Source: Streptomyces sp. JJ38
Lineage (GTDB): Bacteria; Actinomycetota; Actinomycetes; Streptomycetales; Streptomycetaceae
Length of the DNA: 51,589 nt
NCBI RefSeq assembly: GCF_019303475.1
Contig: NZ_JABLSI010000038.1
Location: forward strand, 1-51,589
Direction of reading: 5' to 3'
A program made the position numbers and the translations under genes. Shown in pieces: positions 31,844 through 40,800 of the stretch (positions within the stretch are counted from its first letter, which is position 1; each line of letters begins with the position of its first letter). The notes beneath the pieces are model-generated. The model was not told the origin of the DNA. It saw only the letters and a program-made list of their open reading frames with translations, and did no database searches.

Positions 31844-33202
31844 CTACAGGGCGCCCTGGCGCCAGGGGCCGGTGATGGCCAGGGTGATGCCGGGGCTCTG
31901 GACGTTGACGAACAGCCAGTTGCCGTTCTTCGGCTCGAAGCACGCACCGGCCCACTCCGAACTCCGGTAGTCGCCCGGCCGCACGTCCTTGCCCGCCGTG
32001 CCCCCGCGCAGGTCCACGGCGTTGGCGGCGAAGCGGAAGATCTCGCCCTCGGTGGTGAGGCCGTGGACATACTCCGTGCCGCCGCCGTCCTCGCACAGCA
32101 CCAGACCACCGCGCGGGCTGACGCACATGTTGTCGGGGGCGTTCAGCACCTCGGCACCGGGCGACGCGAACAGCACCCGGAACCGGCCGGTGGCCGGGTC
32201 GAGCTCGAACACCTGGCCCTGGCCCGCCGGGCCGCCGTTGGTGGAGATGACATAGATACGGTCGTTGCCGTACCAGGCGCCCTCCAGTCGGCCGAACACC
32301 GCCGCACCGCGGGCCTGCGCCTGCCTGCGCACGGTGTCCTCGGCCGGGTCGGCCTCGTCGACCGGCACCCAGGAGACCGTGCCGTAGGAGCGCTCGCCGT
32401 CCCTGCGGGTGTCGTAGGCGGCCTCACCGATGCTCAGGGCCTCCAGCCGGCCGCCCTTGGCCAGGTCGCCCGGCACGGTGGGCACGAAGCGGTACAGGCA
32501 GGCGTCGCCGCGGTCCTCGGTCTCGTAGACGTGGCCCGTCGCGGGGTCGACAGCGACGGCCTCGTGGTTGAACCGGCCCATCGCGGTCAACGGCCGCGGG
32601 TCGCCCTTGCCCTCGCAGGGCACCTCGAAGACGTACCCGTGCCGCTTGCCGGCCCGGGTCTCGAAAGTCTCCTCGCAGGTCAGCCAGGTGCCCCACGGGG
32701 TCGGGCCGCCCGCGCAGTTGCGGACCGTGCCGCCGAGGCTGCCGTAGGACTCCAGCCACCGGCCCGCGTCCGGGTCGAAGACCAGGTTCGAGGTGCCGCC
32801 TCCTGCCTCCGGGTTGTACGCCGGGGACGTGAACGCCTCGCCGTCGCGCCGCTCGTGGTTGCGCACGAGGTGCACGCGGTCGCCACGCCGGAACGCCGCC
32901 ATGCCGTCGTGCGAACCCGGGGTGCGCACCCCGTCGTCCATCAGGTCGTTGGTCCACCCGTAGGAGATGTACTCGAAGCCGCGCGGCAGCATGAGCAGCT
33001 CCAGGCCGGTGGCCTGGTCCCTGACAGGCCGCAGTGGGCCGTAGCCGGGGTCGAACTCGAACTTCGCCGGAGCGGCCGAGGCCGTGCGGGCGGAGAGCGC
33101 CGAGAAGGCGACGCCGGCCGCGGCCGCCCCCGCCGCGCCGCGCAGGAAGCCACGCCGCTCGATGCCGTCTTGGGCGGGCTGCCGGTCGAGGTGGTCCGTC
33201 AT
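31844..33202 (-). CDS. Tat-exported PhoX/DUF839 family phosphatase-like protein
   Basis: A 452-residue exported protein. Residues 1-45 are a twin-arginine signal (IERRGFLRGAAGAAAAGVAF, cleavage near ASA). The mature part is a beta-propeller of the DUF839/PhoX family with HDGMAAFRRGDRVHLVRNHE, the conserved TPWGTWLTCEETFE, FNHEAVAVDPATGHVYETED, and a late NAPDNMCVSPRGGLVLCEDG. PhoX members are alkaline phosphatases using Ca and Fe, with Cys and Glu ligands that fit the TCEET and LCEDG motifs, but not every DUF839 protein has the activity. The start is ATG 33202 with AGGAG 8 to 9 bases upstream. It converges with the ImuB-like gene (42-bp gap). No PHO box was identified. Confidence 0.88.
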   Translation of the reverse strand: MTDHLDRQPAQDGIERRGFLRGAAGAAAAGVAFSALSARTASAAPAKFEFDPGYGPLRPVRDQATGLELLMLPRGFEYISYGWTNDLMDDGVRTPGSHDGMAAFRRGDRVHLVRNHERRDGEAFTSPAYNPEAGGGTSNLVFDPDAGRWLESYGSLGGTVRNCAGGPTPWGTWLTCEETFETRAGKRHGYVFEVPCEGKGDPRPLTAMGRFNHEAVAVDPATGHVYETEDRGDACLYRFVPTVPGDLAKGGRLEALSIGEAAYDTRRDGERSYGTVSWVPVDEADPAEDTVRRQAQARGAAVFGRLEGAWYGNDRIYVISTNGGPAGQGQVFELDPATGRFRVLFASPGAEVLNAPDNMCVSPRGGLVLCEDGGGTEYVHGLTTEGEIFRFAANAVDLRGGTAGKDVRPGDYRSSEWAGACFEPKNGNWLFVNVQSPGITLAITGPWRQGAL

Positions 33203-33389
33203 GAGAGATCGTCTCCTAGGGTCACACGGTGGATCCGCGGGGGGCGGTGGCCTCACCCTAGGAAGGGGCCCACAGCCCTGTGCCCCAACGGAAGAAGGCC
33301 GTTGTGCGAACCTTCCCCGACTCCCCGGTACCGCGCCCTCCGCCCGTCGGGGCCCCGCCGCACGGGGCGCGGTGTGCGAGGCTGCCGCC

Positions 33390-33944
33390 ATGACGACCAG
33401 GCACATCGCCCTGCTCCGCGGCGTCAACGTCGGCGGCCGCCGCCGGATCTCCGCCGTCCGGCAGCGTGAGCTCGCTGAGGCCCTCGGCTACACCGACGTC
33501 CGGGTCCACCTCCAGACCGGGAACATCGTCCTGTCCGCCTCCGACGAGCACACGCCCGCCCGGGTCGCCCAGGAGCTGACGGCCGCGATCGAGGCCGAGC
33601 TCGGCACCGCGGTCCCCGTGGTCATGCGCACCCCGGAGGAGCTGTCCGCCGAACTCGCGGCCAACCCGTACCCCGAGGCCGTGGCCCGTCCCGCCTCGCT
33701 GCACTGCCTCTTCCTCTCCGCCGCCCCGCCCGGCCCCGCGCCCCTCGCGGACCTCGACGCGTCCGCTGACGCCCCCGACTCCTTCCGGCTCCTCGGCCGC
33801 ACGGTCTACCTGCACTGCCCGGGCGGCATCGGCCGCTCCCGCCTCGCCTCCAGGGTGACGCGGACGGTGGAGCGTGCCGGCGTCGTCGCCACGGCCCGCA
33901 ACTGGAACACGGCGACCAGGCTGCTCTCCCTCGCCCAAGGCTGA
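33390..33944 (+). CDS. DUF1697 family protein
   Basis: A 184-residue protein matching DUF1697 over its full length: HIALLRGVNVGGRRRISAVR, LGYTDVRVHLQTGNIVLSAS, and the C-terminal TARNWNTATRLLSLA. The family has a ferredoxin-like fold and no known function. The start is ATG 33390, in frame with a longer open frame that runs back into the promoter of the divergent PhoX gene and is not used. It is apparently monocistronic. Confidence 0.9.
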   Translation: MTTRHIALLRGVNVGGRRRISAVRQRELAEALGYTDVRVHLQTGNIVLSASDEHTPARVAQELTAAIEAELGTAVPVVMRTPEELSAELAANPYPEAVARPASLHCLFLSAAPPGPAPLADLDASADAPDSFRLLGRTVYLHCPGGIGRSRLASRVTRTVERAGVVATARNWNTATRLLSLAQG

Positions 33945-34152
33945 CCGGGTCACCACAGGGCCGCCGGGATACTCCATCGGGTCTGCCGGGCTCGCTCGGG
34001 CGGGTGAGGTATCGGAATGGCGCCCGGAAGCGCGCGCCGTCGTCCCCCCATGCTCGTTGCGGCGCATGAGCCCGGGGTGACCGGCGACGGCCTTCACCCA
34101 GGCCCGCTCCCGGAGCCGTGCGCCGATGACCGCTCACATCGGAGGAGAGACC

Positions 34153-34566
34153 GTGTTGAAATCCGTGAAGACGACCGTCGCCCTGACGGCCGGCGCCCTG
34201 ACGCTCGGCGTGCTCGGTGCCGGGCCCGCCCTGGCCGGTGACGAAGAGGCGAAGGCGACCGCCCAGACCGTTCCGACGGCCGCCGGAGCGGTCGAGGAGA
34301 CTGCCGACCACACCGCCGAGGCCGCGGCCCACGCCCGCTGGGGCAAGGTCATCGCCCGGACCGGCCTGAACATCCGCAAGAGGCCCACCACCCACTCCAA
34401 GATCGTCGGCGGCCTCCCCTACGGCGCCAAGGTAAAGATCATCTGCAAGGTGAACGGCCAGACCATCAAGGGCAACCCGCGCTGGTACAAGCTCGCTCAC
34501 CACAAGGGCTGGGTGACCGCCCGCTACGTGAAGAACCTCAACTACATCCCCTGGTGCCGCCACTGA
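34153..34566 (+). CDS. Secreted SH3-domain protein
   Basis: A 137-residue exported protein. The start is the GTG at 34153, immediately after GGAGGAGAG; an ATG at 34126 lies upstream of that ribosome-binding site. The signal peptide has KSVKTTVALTAGALTLGVLG and an ALAG cleavage region. After an acidic Ala/Glu-rich spacer comes a bacterial SH3 domain: TGLNIRKRPTTHSKIVGGLP, then KVKIICKVNGQ and GWVTARYVKNL. Two Cys (IICK and the C-terminal WCRH) may form a disulfide. Likely to bind cell wall or act as a small secreted factor; numerous such proteins exist in Streptomyces. Confidence 0.88.
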   Translation: MLKSVKTTVALTAGALTLGVLGAGPALAGDEEAKATAQTVPTAAGAVEETADHTAEAAAHARWGKVIARTGLNIRKRPTTHSKIVGGLPYGAKVKIICKVNGQTIKGNPRWYKLAHHKGWVTARYVKNLNYIPWCRH

Positions 34567-34583
34567 CCGGTGGGCACACCGGC

Positions 34584-34627
34584 CGACGGGCCCGGGAGAC
34601 GCGGCATCGCGCCTCCCGGGCCCGTCG
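34584..34627. terminator. Terminator after the SH3 gene, 15-bp perfect outer stem
   Basis: CGACGGGCCCGGGAG at 34584-34598 pairs with 34613-34627. After one mismatch three more pairs close a GGCATC loop. It lies 17 bases after the stop codon. Confidence 0.8.
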
Positions 34628-34784
34628 CCGTCCCGCCCCGTCGCCGGCCCCGGCGCTCTCCGGGAGCCATGCGCGTATCCCCGGTGTCACGGACGGGAGT
34701 TAAGGTCGTGGGCGAAAGCCCAGGCACCGCGACCCGGCGCCGCCCCGGACCGCCGTCCCCGAACACCGCCCGCTGGAGAGCCCC

Positions 34785-35162
34785 TTGGCCCTGCACGTCA
34801 CCATCGACCCGTCGTCGGCCGCCGCCCCCTACGAGCAGCTGCGCGCCCAGATCGCCGAGCAGGCCCGCTCGGGACGGCTGCCCGTCGGCTACCGGCTGCC
34901 GACCGTGCGCGGCCTGGCAGCCGAACTCGAACTCGCGACCAACACGGTGGCCAAGGCCTACCGCGTCCTGGAGAGCGACGGCGTGATCGAGACCCGCGGC
35001 CGGGCGGGCACCTTCGTGGCCGCCGCCGCGGACGCCGCAGCCCGGGGCGCGGCGAGCGCGGCCCAGCGGTACGCCCACGACGTCCACCGCCTCGGGCTGG
35101 ACCACGACGCCGCGCTCACCGCCGTCCGCGACGCGCTCCGCGCCGTCTACGACGCCGACTGA
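34785..35162 (+). CDS. GntR-family regulator, YtrA subfamily
   Basis: A short 125-residue transcription factor. The winged helix-turn-helix fills the first half (AAAPYEQLRAQIAEQARSGR; RLPTVRGLAAELELATNTVA; DGVIETRGRAGTFVA), followed by a short helical tail for dimerisation, which is the YtrA architecture. These regulators usually control ABC-transport genes and themselves, but none is adjacent. The start is TTG 34785 with GGAGAG 6 bases upstream. It converges on the AAA ATPase gene with only 16 bases between stops. Confidence 0.88.
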   Translation: MALHVTIDPSSAAAPYEQLRAQIAEQARSGRLPVGYRLPTVRGLAAELELATNTVAKAYRVLESDGVIETRGRAGTFVAAAADAAARGAASAAQRYAHDVHRLGLDHDAALTAVRDALRAVYDAD

Positions 35163-35178
35163 CCCACCGCCCGGCGGC

Positions 35179-36360
35179 TCACAGGTACAGACCCGCCCCC
35201 GCGGGGCCGCTCTGCACGGGGACACCGGCCGGCGCCGAGCCGCGGCGCAGGGCGTACAGCTCGGCGAGCGTGGCGCCCTCCGGGCCGACCCCCTCGGCGG
35301 TACCCAGCCACCCCACGGCCTCGGCGCGGGTCAGCGGACCGACCTCGACCCGGGCGAGACAGCGTCCCGGCCGGACGACGGCGGGGTGCAGCCGCTCCAG
35401 GTCCTCGTTGGTGGTGATGCCCACCAGGACGTTGCGGCCCTGCCCGAGCAGGCCGTCCGTCAGGTTCAGCAGCCGGGACAGCGCCTGCCCGGCCGCGTGC
35501 TTGGCCTCACCGCGGATCAGCTCGTCGCAGTCCTCCAGGAGCAGCAGCCGCCAGCGCCCCGGGCCGCCGTCGCCGTCGTCCTCGCCGATGGCGATGTCCA
35601 TCAGGTAGCCGATGTCGTTGAACAGCCGCTCCGGATCGAGGACGCAGTCCACTTGGCACCAGTCGCGCCAGGCGCGGGAGAGGGTGCGCAGAGCCGAGGT
35701 CTTCCCGGTGCCCGGCGGGCCGTGCAACAGCAGCAGCCGGCCGCTGATGTCGTCGGGGGTGAGCTTCATGAGGTCGCCGAGCGCGTCGGCGACGGGCGCG
35801 GTGTAGTTGCCGCGCACCTCCTCCCAGGAGCCGGCCGAGATCCGGCGGGTCGTGCGGTAGGCGCCGCGCAGCGGTGAGACGTACCAGAAACCCATGGCCA
35901 CGTCGTCGGGCTGCGGTTCCGGTTCGTCCTCGGCGCCGTCGAGCGCCTGGCGCAGCCGCTCGTCGGCGAGTTCCTGACTGACGGCCGTGACGGTCACGTC
36001 GGCGCGCCGGGGCCAGCGGGAGACGAGCACCGTCCACCCCTCGCCCTCGGCCAGCGTGCAGCGGCGGTCGCCCTCCCGGAAGGACCGCAGCACCCGGGCG
36101 TCCGGCGGCATCAGCGTGCTCGTCTTCTTCGTGCGCTCGACGGAACGGCCCTGGGCGAAGGGCTGGGCACCGGTGACGAAGCGGGTCAGGAACAGCGCGT
36201 CGATGACGTCGGCGGGGGAGTCGGCGTCGTCCATGGTGAGCCGGACGGGCAGGCCCGCCTCCGGCGGTTGGGCCGCGGGCAGCCCGGCCCCGCCGGGCCG
36301 TGGCGCGGGCGGGCGGACGTCGGTCGGTGCGGCGTGGGGCTCCTCTGGCGCGTTGGGCAT
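35179..36360 (-). CDS. AAA-family ATPase with N-terminal DUF5925-like domain
   Basis: A cytoplasmic ATPase of about 393 residues. The N-terminal half (DDADSPADVIDALFLTRFVT; RSVERTKKTSTLMP) is the actinobacterial module I associate with DUF5925. The AAA core has Walker A LLLLHGPPGTGKTSALRTLS, Walker B WRLLLLEDCDELI, a GITTNE sensor and the second region of homology RLHPAVVRPGRC. It could be a remodelling ATPase; its target is unknown. I used the ATG at 36360 (MPNAPEEP); ATG 36369 is equally possible. The first 45 residues are Pro/Ala-rich. It is divergent from the glycoside hydrolase gene. Confidence 0.87.
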   Translation of the reverse strand: MPNAPEEPHAAPTDVRPPAPRPGGAGLPAAQPPEAGLPVRLTMDDADSPADVIDALFLTRFVTGAQPFAQGRSVERTKKTSTLMPPDARVLRSFREGDRRCTLAEGEGWTVLVSRWPRRADVTVTAVSQELADERLRQALDGAEDEPEPQPDDVAMGFWYVSPLRGAYRTTRRISAGSWEEVRGNYTAPVADALGDLMKLTPDDISGRLLLLHGPPGTGKTSALRTLSRAWRDWCQVDCVLDPERLFNDIGYLMDIAIGEDDGDGGPGRWRLLLLEDCDELIRGEAKHAAGQALSRLLNLTDGLLGQGRNVLVGITTNEDLERLHPAVVRPGRCLARVEVGPLTRAEAVGWLGTAEGVGPEGATLAELYALRRGSAPAGVPVQSGPAGAGLYL

Positions 36361-36454
36361 GCCGCCCATGATCCGGCACCCGGCCGTCCCGCGCACGTGT
36401 GTTTCCGAAGCGTTCCCCGCCCCCGCCCCCGTCGGTCGTCGTTACGCTGAGGGA

Positions 36455-37825
36455 GTGGCAGAACACGCAGCGGTAGGCCAGTTGGTCCGCAGAAGGCTGT
36501 TCGGGGTCTCCGCGGCGGGAGCCGTCGCCCTCGCCCTGTCGCTGGCCCTGTGCGCCGCGCCGCCGGGCCAAAGTGACGACGGCGGACCGCCGGGCGCGAC
36601 GTCCGGCGCCCCGGGGCCCGCCCGGCCGGAGCTCGGCTGGGGCTTCACCCACACCCGGTTCAGCGCGGACGCCGGGGAGGAGGAGGCCGTCGGCCGGGTC
36701 ACGAAGGCCCTCGCCCCGCACCGGCTGCCACAGGTCCAGCACCTGATGGGCTGGGGCGCGGAGAATCCCGAACCCTCTCCGGGACGTTACGACTTCGAGG
36801 CGCTGGACAGCCGTATGGCCTTCGTCGAGGAGTCCCACGGCGTGCCGGTGCTCACCCTGTGCTGCGCCCCCGACTGGATGAAGGGCGGCCGCCCCGGAGA
36901 GACGGACTGGAGCCGGCTGGAGGAGGCCCCGGAGCCGGAGCACTACGCCGACTTCGCCCGCCTCGCCGCCACGGTGGCCAGGCGTTATCCACGGGTGCGG
37001 CACTTCCTGGTCTGGAACGAGTTGAAGGGCTTCTTCGACGACACCAAGGGCCGCTGGAACCACGAGGGTTACACCGAGCTGTACAACCTGGTGTACGACG
37101 CGGTGAAACGGGCCCGCCCCGACGCGCTGATCGGCGGGCCCTACGTCGTCCTGGACACCGTGGATCCGGACGACAGCCCCCACGCCTCCCCGCTGCGGGG
37201 GCCGTGGGGCAGCGTCGACCGGCGGTCGACGGCCGCGCTCACGTACTGGAACACGCACAAGCGCGGCGCCGACTTCGTTGTCGTGGACGGCTCGTCCTAC
37301 ACCAAGGACGGTCGCTTCCTCCCCGACGTCTTCGGCGCCACGGAGATGTTCACGGACGTGACGCGCTGGGTGCGCCGGGAGACGGGGCTGCCGGTGTGGT
37401 GGGCCGAGTGGTACGTCGAGCGGGGGGACGAGCGCGACCGCCGCGACGGCTGGAGCGAACCCCGGCGCGTCGCCGCCCACGCCTCCGCCCTCGTGGCCAT
37501 GGTGCGCGGCGGCGCCACCACCGGCTTCTACTGGAACCCGCAGACGTGGCGCGGCCGCTGCCCCGGCTGCCTGTGGACGGGGACCGCCGACGCGGACGGC
37601 GGCGGCACCCTGCCCATGTTCGACCTGCTCACCCGGTTCGCCGCCGCCTTCGGGCCGGGGGCCGAGCTGCGCGGACTGCCGGACGAGCAGCCCGAGGGCG
37701 TCCTGCTGCTCGCGAGCGAGCGGGCCGTCCTCGCCGTCAACCAGCGGCCCGGCCCCGTGCGGGTGAGCGTCGAGGGGCGGGCGCTGACCCTCGACGGCTA
37801 CGAGGTGCGCTGGCTGGAGAGCTGA
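36455..37825 (+). CDS. Exported GH39-like glycoside hydrolase
   Basis: A 456-residue clan-A (TIM-barrel) glycosidase resembling GH39 beta-xylosidases. The likely acid/base is Glu189 in HFLVWNELKGF and the nucleophile Glu318 in VWWAEWYV, about 130 residues apart as expected. WNHEGYTELYNLVYDAVKRA and PSGRYDFEALD-type segments also fit. The N-terminus has RRRLFG and a hydrophobic stretch (AAGAVALALSLALCAAPP), either a signal peptide or an anchor; the Cys does not follow a good lipobox. The start is GTG 36455. It converges with the leftward glycan-assembly operon, so it may trim or degrade the polymer that operon makes. Confidence 0.83.
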   Translation: MAEHAAVGQLVRRRLFGVSAAGAVALALSLALCAAPPGQSDDGGPPGATSGAPGPARPELGWGFTHTRFSADAGEEEAVGRVTKALAPHRLPQVQHLMGWGAENPEPSPGRYDFEALDSRMAFVEESHGVPVLTLCCAPDWMKGGRPGETDWSRLEEAPEPEHYADFARLAATVARRYPRVRHFLVWNELKGFFDDTKGRWNHEGYTELYNLVYDAVKRARPDALIGGPYVVLDTVDPDDSPHASPLRGPWGSVDRRSTAALTYWNTHKRGADFVVVDGSSYTKDGRFLPDVFGATEMFTDVTRWVRRETGLPVWWAEWYVERGDERDRRDGWSEPRRVAAHASALVAMVRGGATTGFYWNPQTWRGRCPGCLWTGTADADGGGTLPMFDLLTRFAAAFGPGAELRGLPDEQPEGVLLLASERAVLAVNQRPGPVRVSVEGRALTLDGYEVRWLES

Positions 37826-37841
37826 CGGTCCGCTCCGCGGC

Positions 37842-40800
37842 TCACACCAGCGTCACGAGCCGCAGCAGCAGCGAGCCGAGGGCCACCCCGAGCAGCGGCA
37901 TGGTGAACCACCACAGGGCAGACAGCCGAGCCGACCGCGGCGGACCGGGCGGCAGGACGGTCCGCCGCACCTCCCGCCAGGCCAGCAGGCCGAGCGCCAG
38001 CACGGTGCACAGCGCTCCCGTCACCGACCAGTTGTCCCAGGTCACCAGTGGACCCGGGGCGCCCGCCCCCGGCCCGGCCACGGCGGCCGGCGCCTCCCGG
38101 GGCGGATCGCGCAGCGCGTAGAGGACGGCGTCCGGATCGCTGAACACCCGGCGCAGCTCTACCCGTCCGTCCAGCGCGGCGCGCAACTCGGCGGACCAGC
38201 TGGCCGGATAGCCCGCGTCCAGCCGCAGATACTCCGACTGGCCCGCGTTCACCACCAGCCGGGCGCGCGGCCCGGCCGTCCGCAGGGCGGCCACGAGCGC
38301 GTCCGTGCGTCCCGGGTCCCGGGGCGCGAGCAGTGGCACGTAGCGCACCCGTTCCATGTCCCGGGCGCCCCATGGCAGCGCCGGGGTGACGTTGACCTCC
38401 GGGTCCGTGCTCAGCCACAGCAGCGCGGCCGACGGCCGGTCGTGCGCGTACACGTACTCCATGGCCGCGACCTCGCCCGGACGGACCCGCTCGAAGCTCT
38501 CGTTCCCCCACCGGGCCACCAGGAAGCCGCCCATGAACAGCAGTCCGCACAGCAGCACCGCGCCCGGTGCCGCCCATCGCCCGCCCCCGGGCCGCCCGCC
38601 CCCGGGCCGCCCGCCCCCGGGCCGCCCGGTCTCCGGGTGCGGGAAGAGCGCCAGCGCCGCCAGCACGCACGCGCCCGGGGCCGCGAAGAGGAAGACCCGC
38701 AGCGCGATCTCACCCCCGTAGGACTGGAGGGCGAAGGCCAGGAACGGCACCGCCGTGAGCACCGGCAGACAGCGGTCGGCCCAGCCCGCCCGGCGGCGGC
38801 GCAGCAGCCCCGCCACGGCCAGGACCATCAGCCCGGCGGCCAGGCCCACCCGGGTGTGCAGGACGAGCCGGTGGAGGCCGCTGCCGCCCTCGATCCGCCC
38901 GGCGACGGAGGAGGACACGTTGTCGCCGAAACCGCCCAGGCCGCCCAAGAGTTCGTCGAAGTGACCGACCCAGTACGGCTCGGCGAGGAAGCCGACCCAG
39001 CTCACCACCAGCAGCGCCGCGAAGAGCGGCAGCCCGCGGGGCGCGAGCCGCCGCGCCGCCAGCAGCCCGCACAGGAGCCCCAGCATCACGAACGGCGTGA
39101 GCTGGTGAGCCGAGACGGCGGCCGTGAACAGGGCGAGGAGCACGCACAGCAGCACGGCCCGGGTCGGGCCGGGAAGGGCCGGGACCGTCGCCTCGCCCGG
39201 TCTCCGGCCCGCCGGGCCCGTCCGGCCCGGGCCCGGCGGGCGCGCCGTGTCCCGCCCTCCCCCCGCGTCGGGCCGGAACCACACCAGCAGGATGGCGGCG
39301 AACGAGAGGTAGAGCAGGTAGGTCAGGCTCTGCGGAGAGAAGTAGTCCTGCCCCACCCAGCCGGTCAGCACGAAGAACCAGACCGCGCACCACTTCGCCC
39401 GCCAGTGCGCGCGCACCGCGCGGAGCAGCAGCGCGAAGGGCGCGAGGCAGAGGAGTTGCACGGCGGTCGGCCACCAGCGCAGTACCCCGGTCAGGTCGTC
39501 GACGCCGCAGGCCTGGGCGAGGAAGGCCGCCAGCGCGAAGAAGCCGGGCCAGCTCCACCGGGCGTCCAGCTCCGGGGCGGCGGCGCCCGTCCGGTCGATG
39601 AGGTCGAGGAAACCCAGGTGCTGCCAGGCCGTCGCGAAGCGGGGCTCCGCCTCCACGAGGGCGGGGACGGCGTGCAGCGAGACGACGGTGAGCAGCAGGA
39701 CGAGGGTGAGCAGGGCCCGGTGCTGGCGCGGCTGGACCAGCGTGAGGGCGAAGCAGGCGACGAGCGCCGCGGCGCCCAGCAGTGTCGCCCCGGGCAGGAC
39801 CGAGACGAGGCCGAGCCCGCCCATGGCGTCCAGCTCGGGGGTGCCCAGCTCGCGCAGCGGGACCCAGTACAGGCCGGCCGCCGCGACCGGAGCCGCCCAC
39901 AGCAGCGTCGTCCACGGGCCGGGGGTGGGCAGGCGGCCGCGCCCAGGGAGCCGCCACCGGTGGCCACGCGGCAGCAGGGAGGTGGGGAGGTCGGCCAGGT
40001 CGCCGTCCGGCGCGGGCGTCGTGGCGCGCGGCCTCGCGCGGCCACGGACACGGGTGCCGGGACCGGAGCCGGAACCCGAGCCGAGCGTGCTCCGGAGCCG
40101 TACCAGCGCCACCAGCGCGACGGCCCCGAGACTGATCAGCTCGGCCAGGCCCGCCCCGACCAGCCCCAGCGGCGGCAGAAGCACCACCGTCAGCACCAGC
40201 ACCAGCGCGCACAGCGCCCCCTGTAGCCAGGCGAGCCCGGCCGTGCGGCTACGGGCCCGCAGGACCGCGAAGTACACCTCGATCACCACCCGCAGCAGGG
40301 CTCCGACGGCGTAGCAGCGCAGCAGCCCGGTGGCCTCGGCCGCGTATCCGGGGCCGAAGACGCCGAGGATCCGCGGCGCGAAGACGAACAGCCCCGCGCA
40401 GACCGGGACCATGATGCGCAGCATGCGGCGCAGCGCGGCCCGGCAGTGGGCGGCGAGCAGCGCCGGGTCGTGCGCGCCCTCCACGGTCAGCGAGGCACCC
40501 ATGTTGACGGCCAGGAGGTTCACCGTGCCGGCGATGGTGATGGTGATGTAGAAGTACGCGTTCTGCGCCGCGTCGACCCGCGCGGCGACGAGCACCGGCA
40601 CCAGGTAGACGACGGCCAGCGAGAACAGCGCGCCCGTGGAGTCCCCGGCCAGGAAGCGTCCCATCTCCCGCCAGGAGGCCGGGCGGGCGCCGGCCGCCGT
40701 GGCGGCCACGTGCCGGGGCACGAGCCGGTACAGCACCAGCCAGCCGAGGGGGAGGACGGAGACGGCGATGGCCGCCGCCCAGGAGACGAACACCCCCGCC

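Noticed and set aside
27580..31875. Very long open frame (1431 codons) on the plus strand overlapping dnaE2 and the ImuB-like gene
   Set aside because: The translation is Arg/Gly/Pro/Ala-rich with no domain and is the +2 shadow of two well-supported genes in a high-GC genome.
36520..36560. Lipobox in the glycoside hydrolase N-terminus
   Set aside because: The Cys is preceded by Leu-Ala-Leu, whereas a lipobox needs a small residue directly before Cys; an ordinary signal peptide or anchor is more likely.
38581..38625. Possible CRISPR-like array (direct repeats)
   Set aside because: Repeats are contiguous, 15 bp, without spacers and in frame inside a gene; the same applies to 30601-30645.
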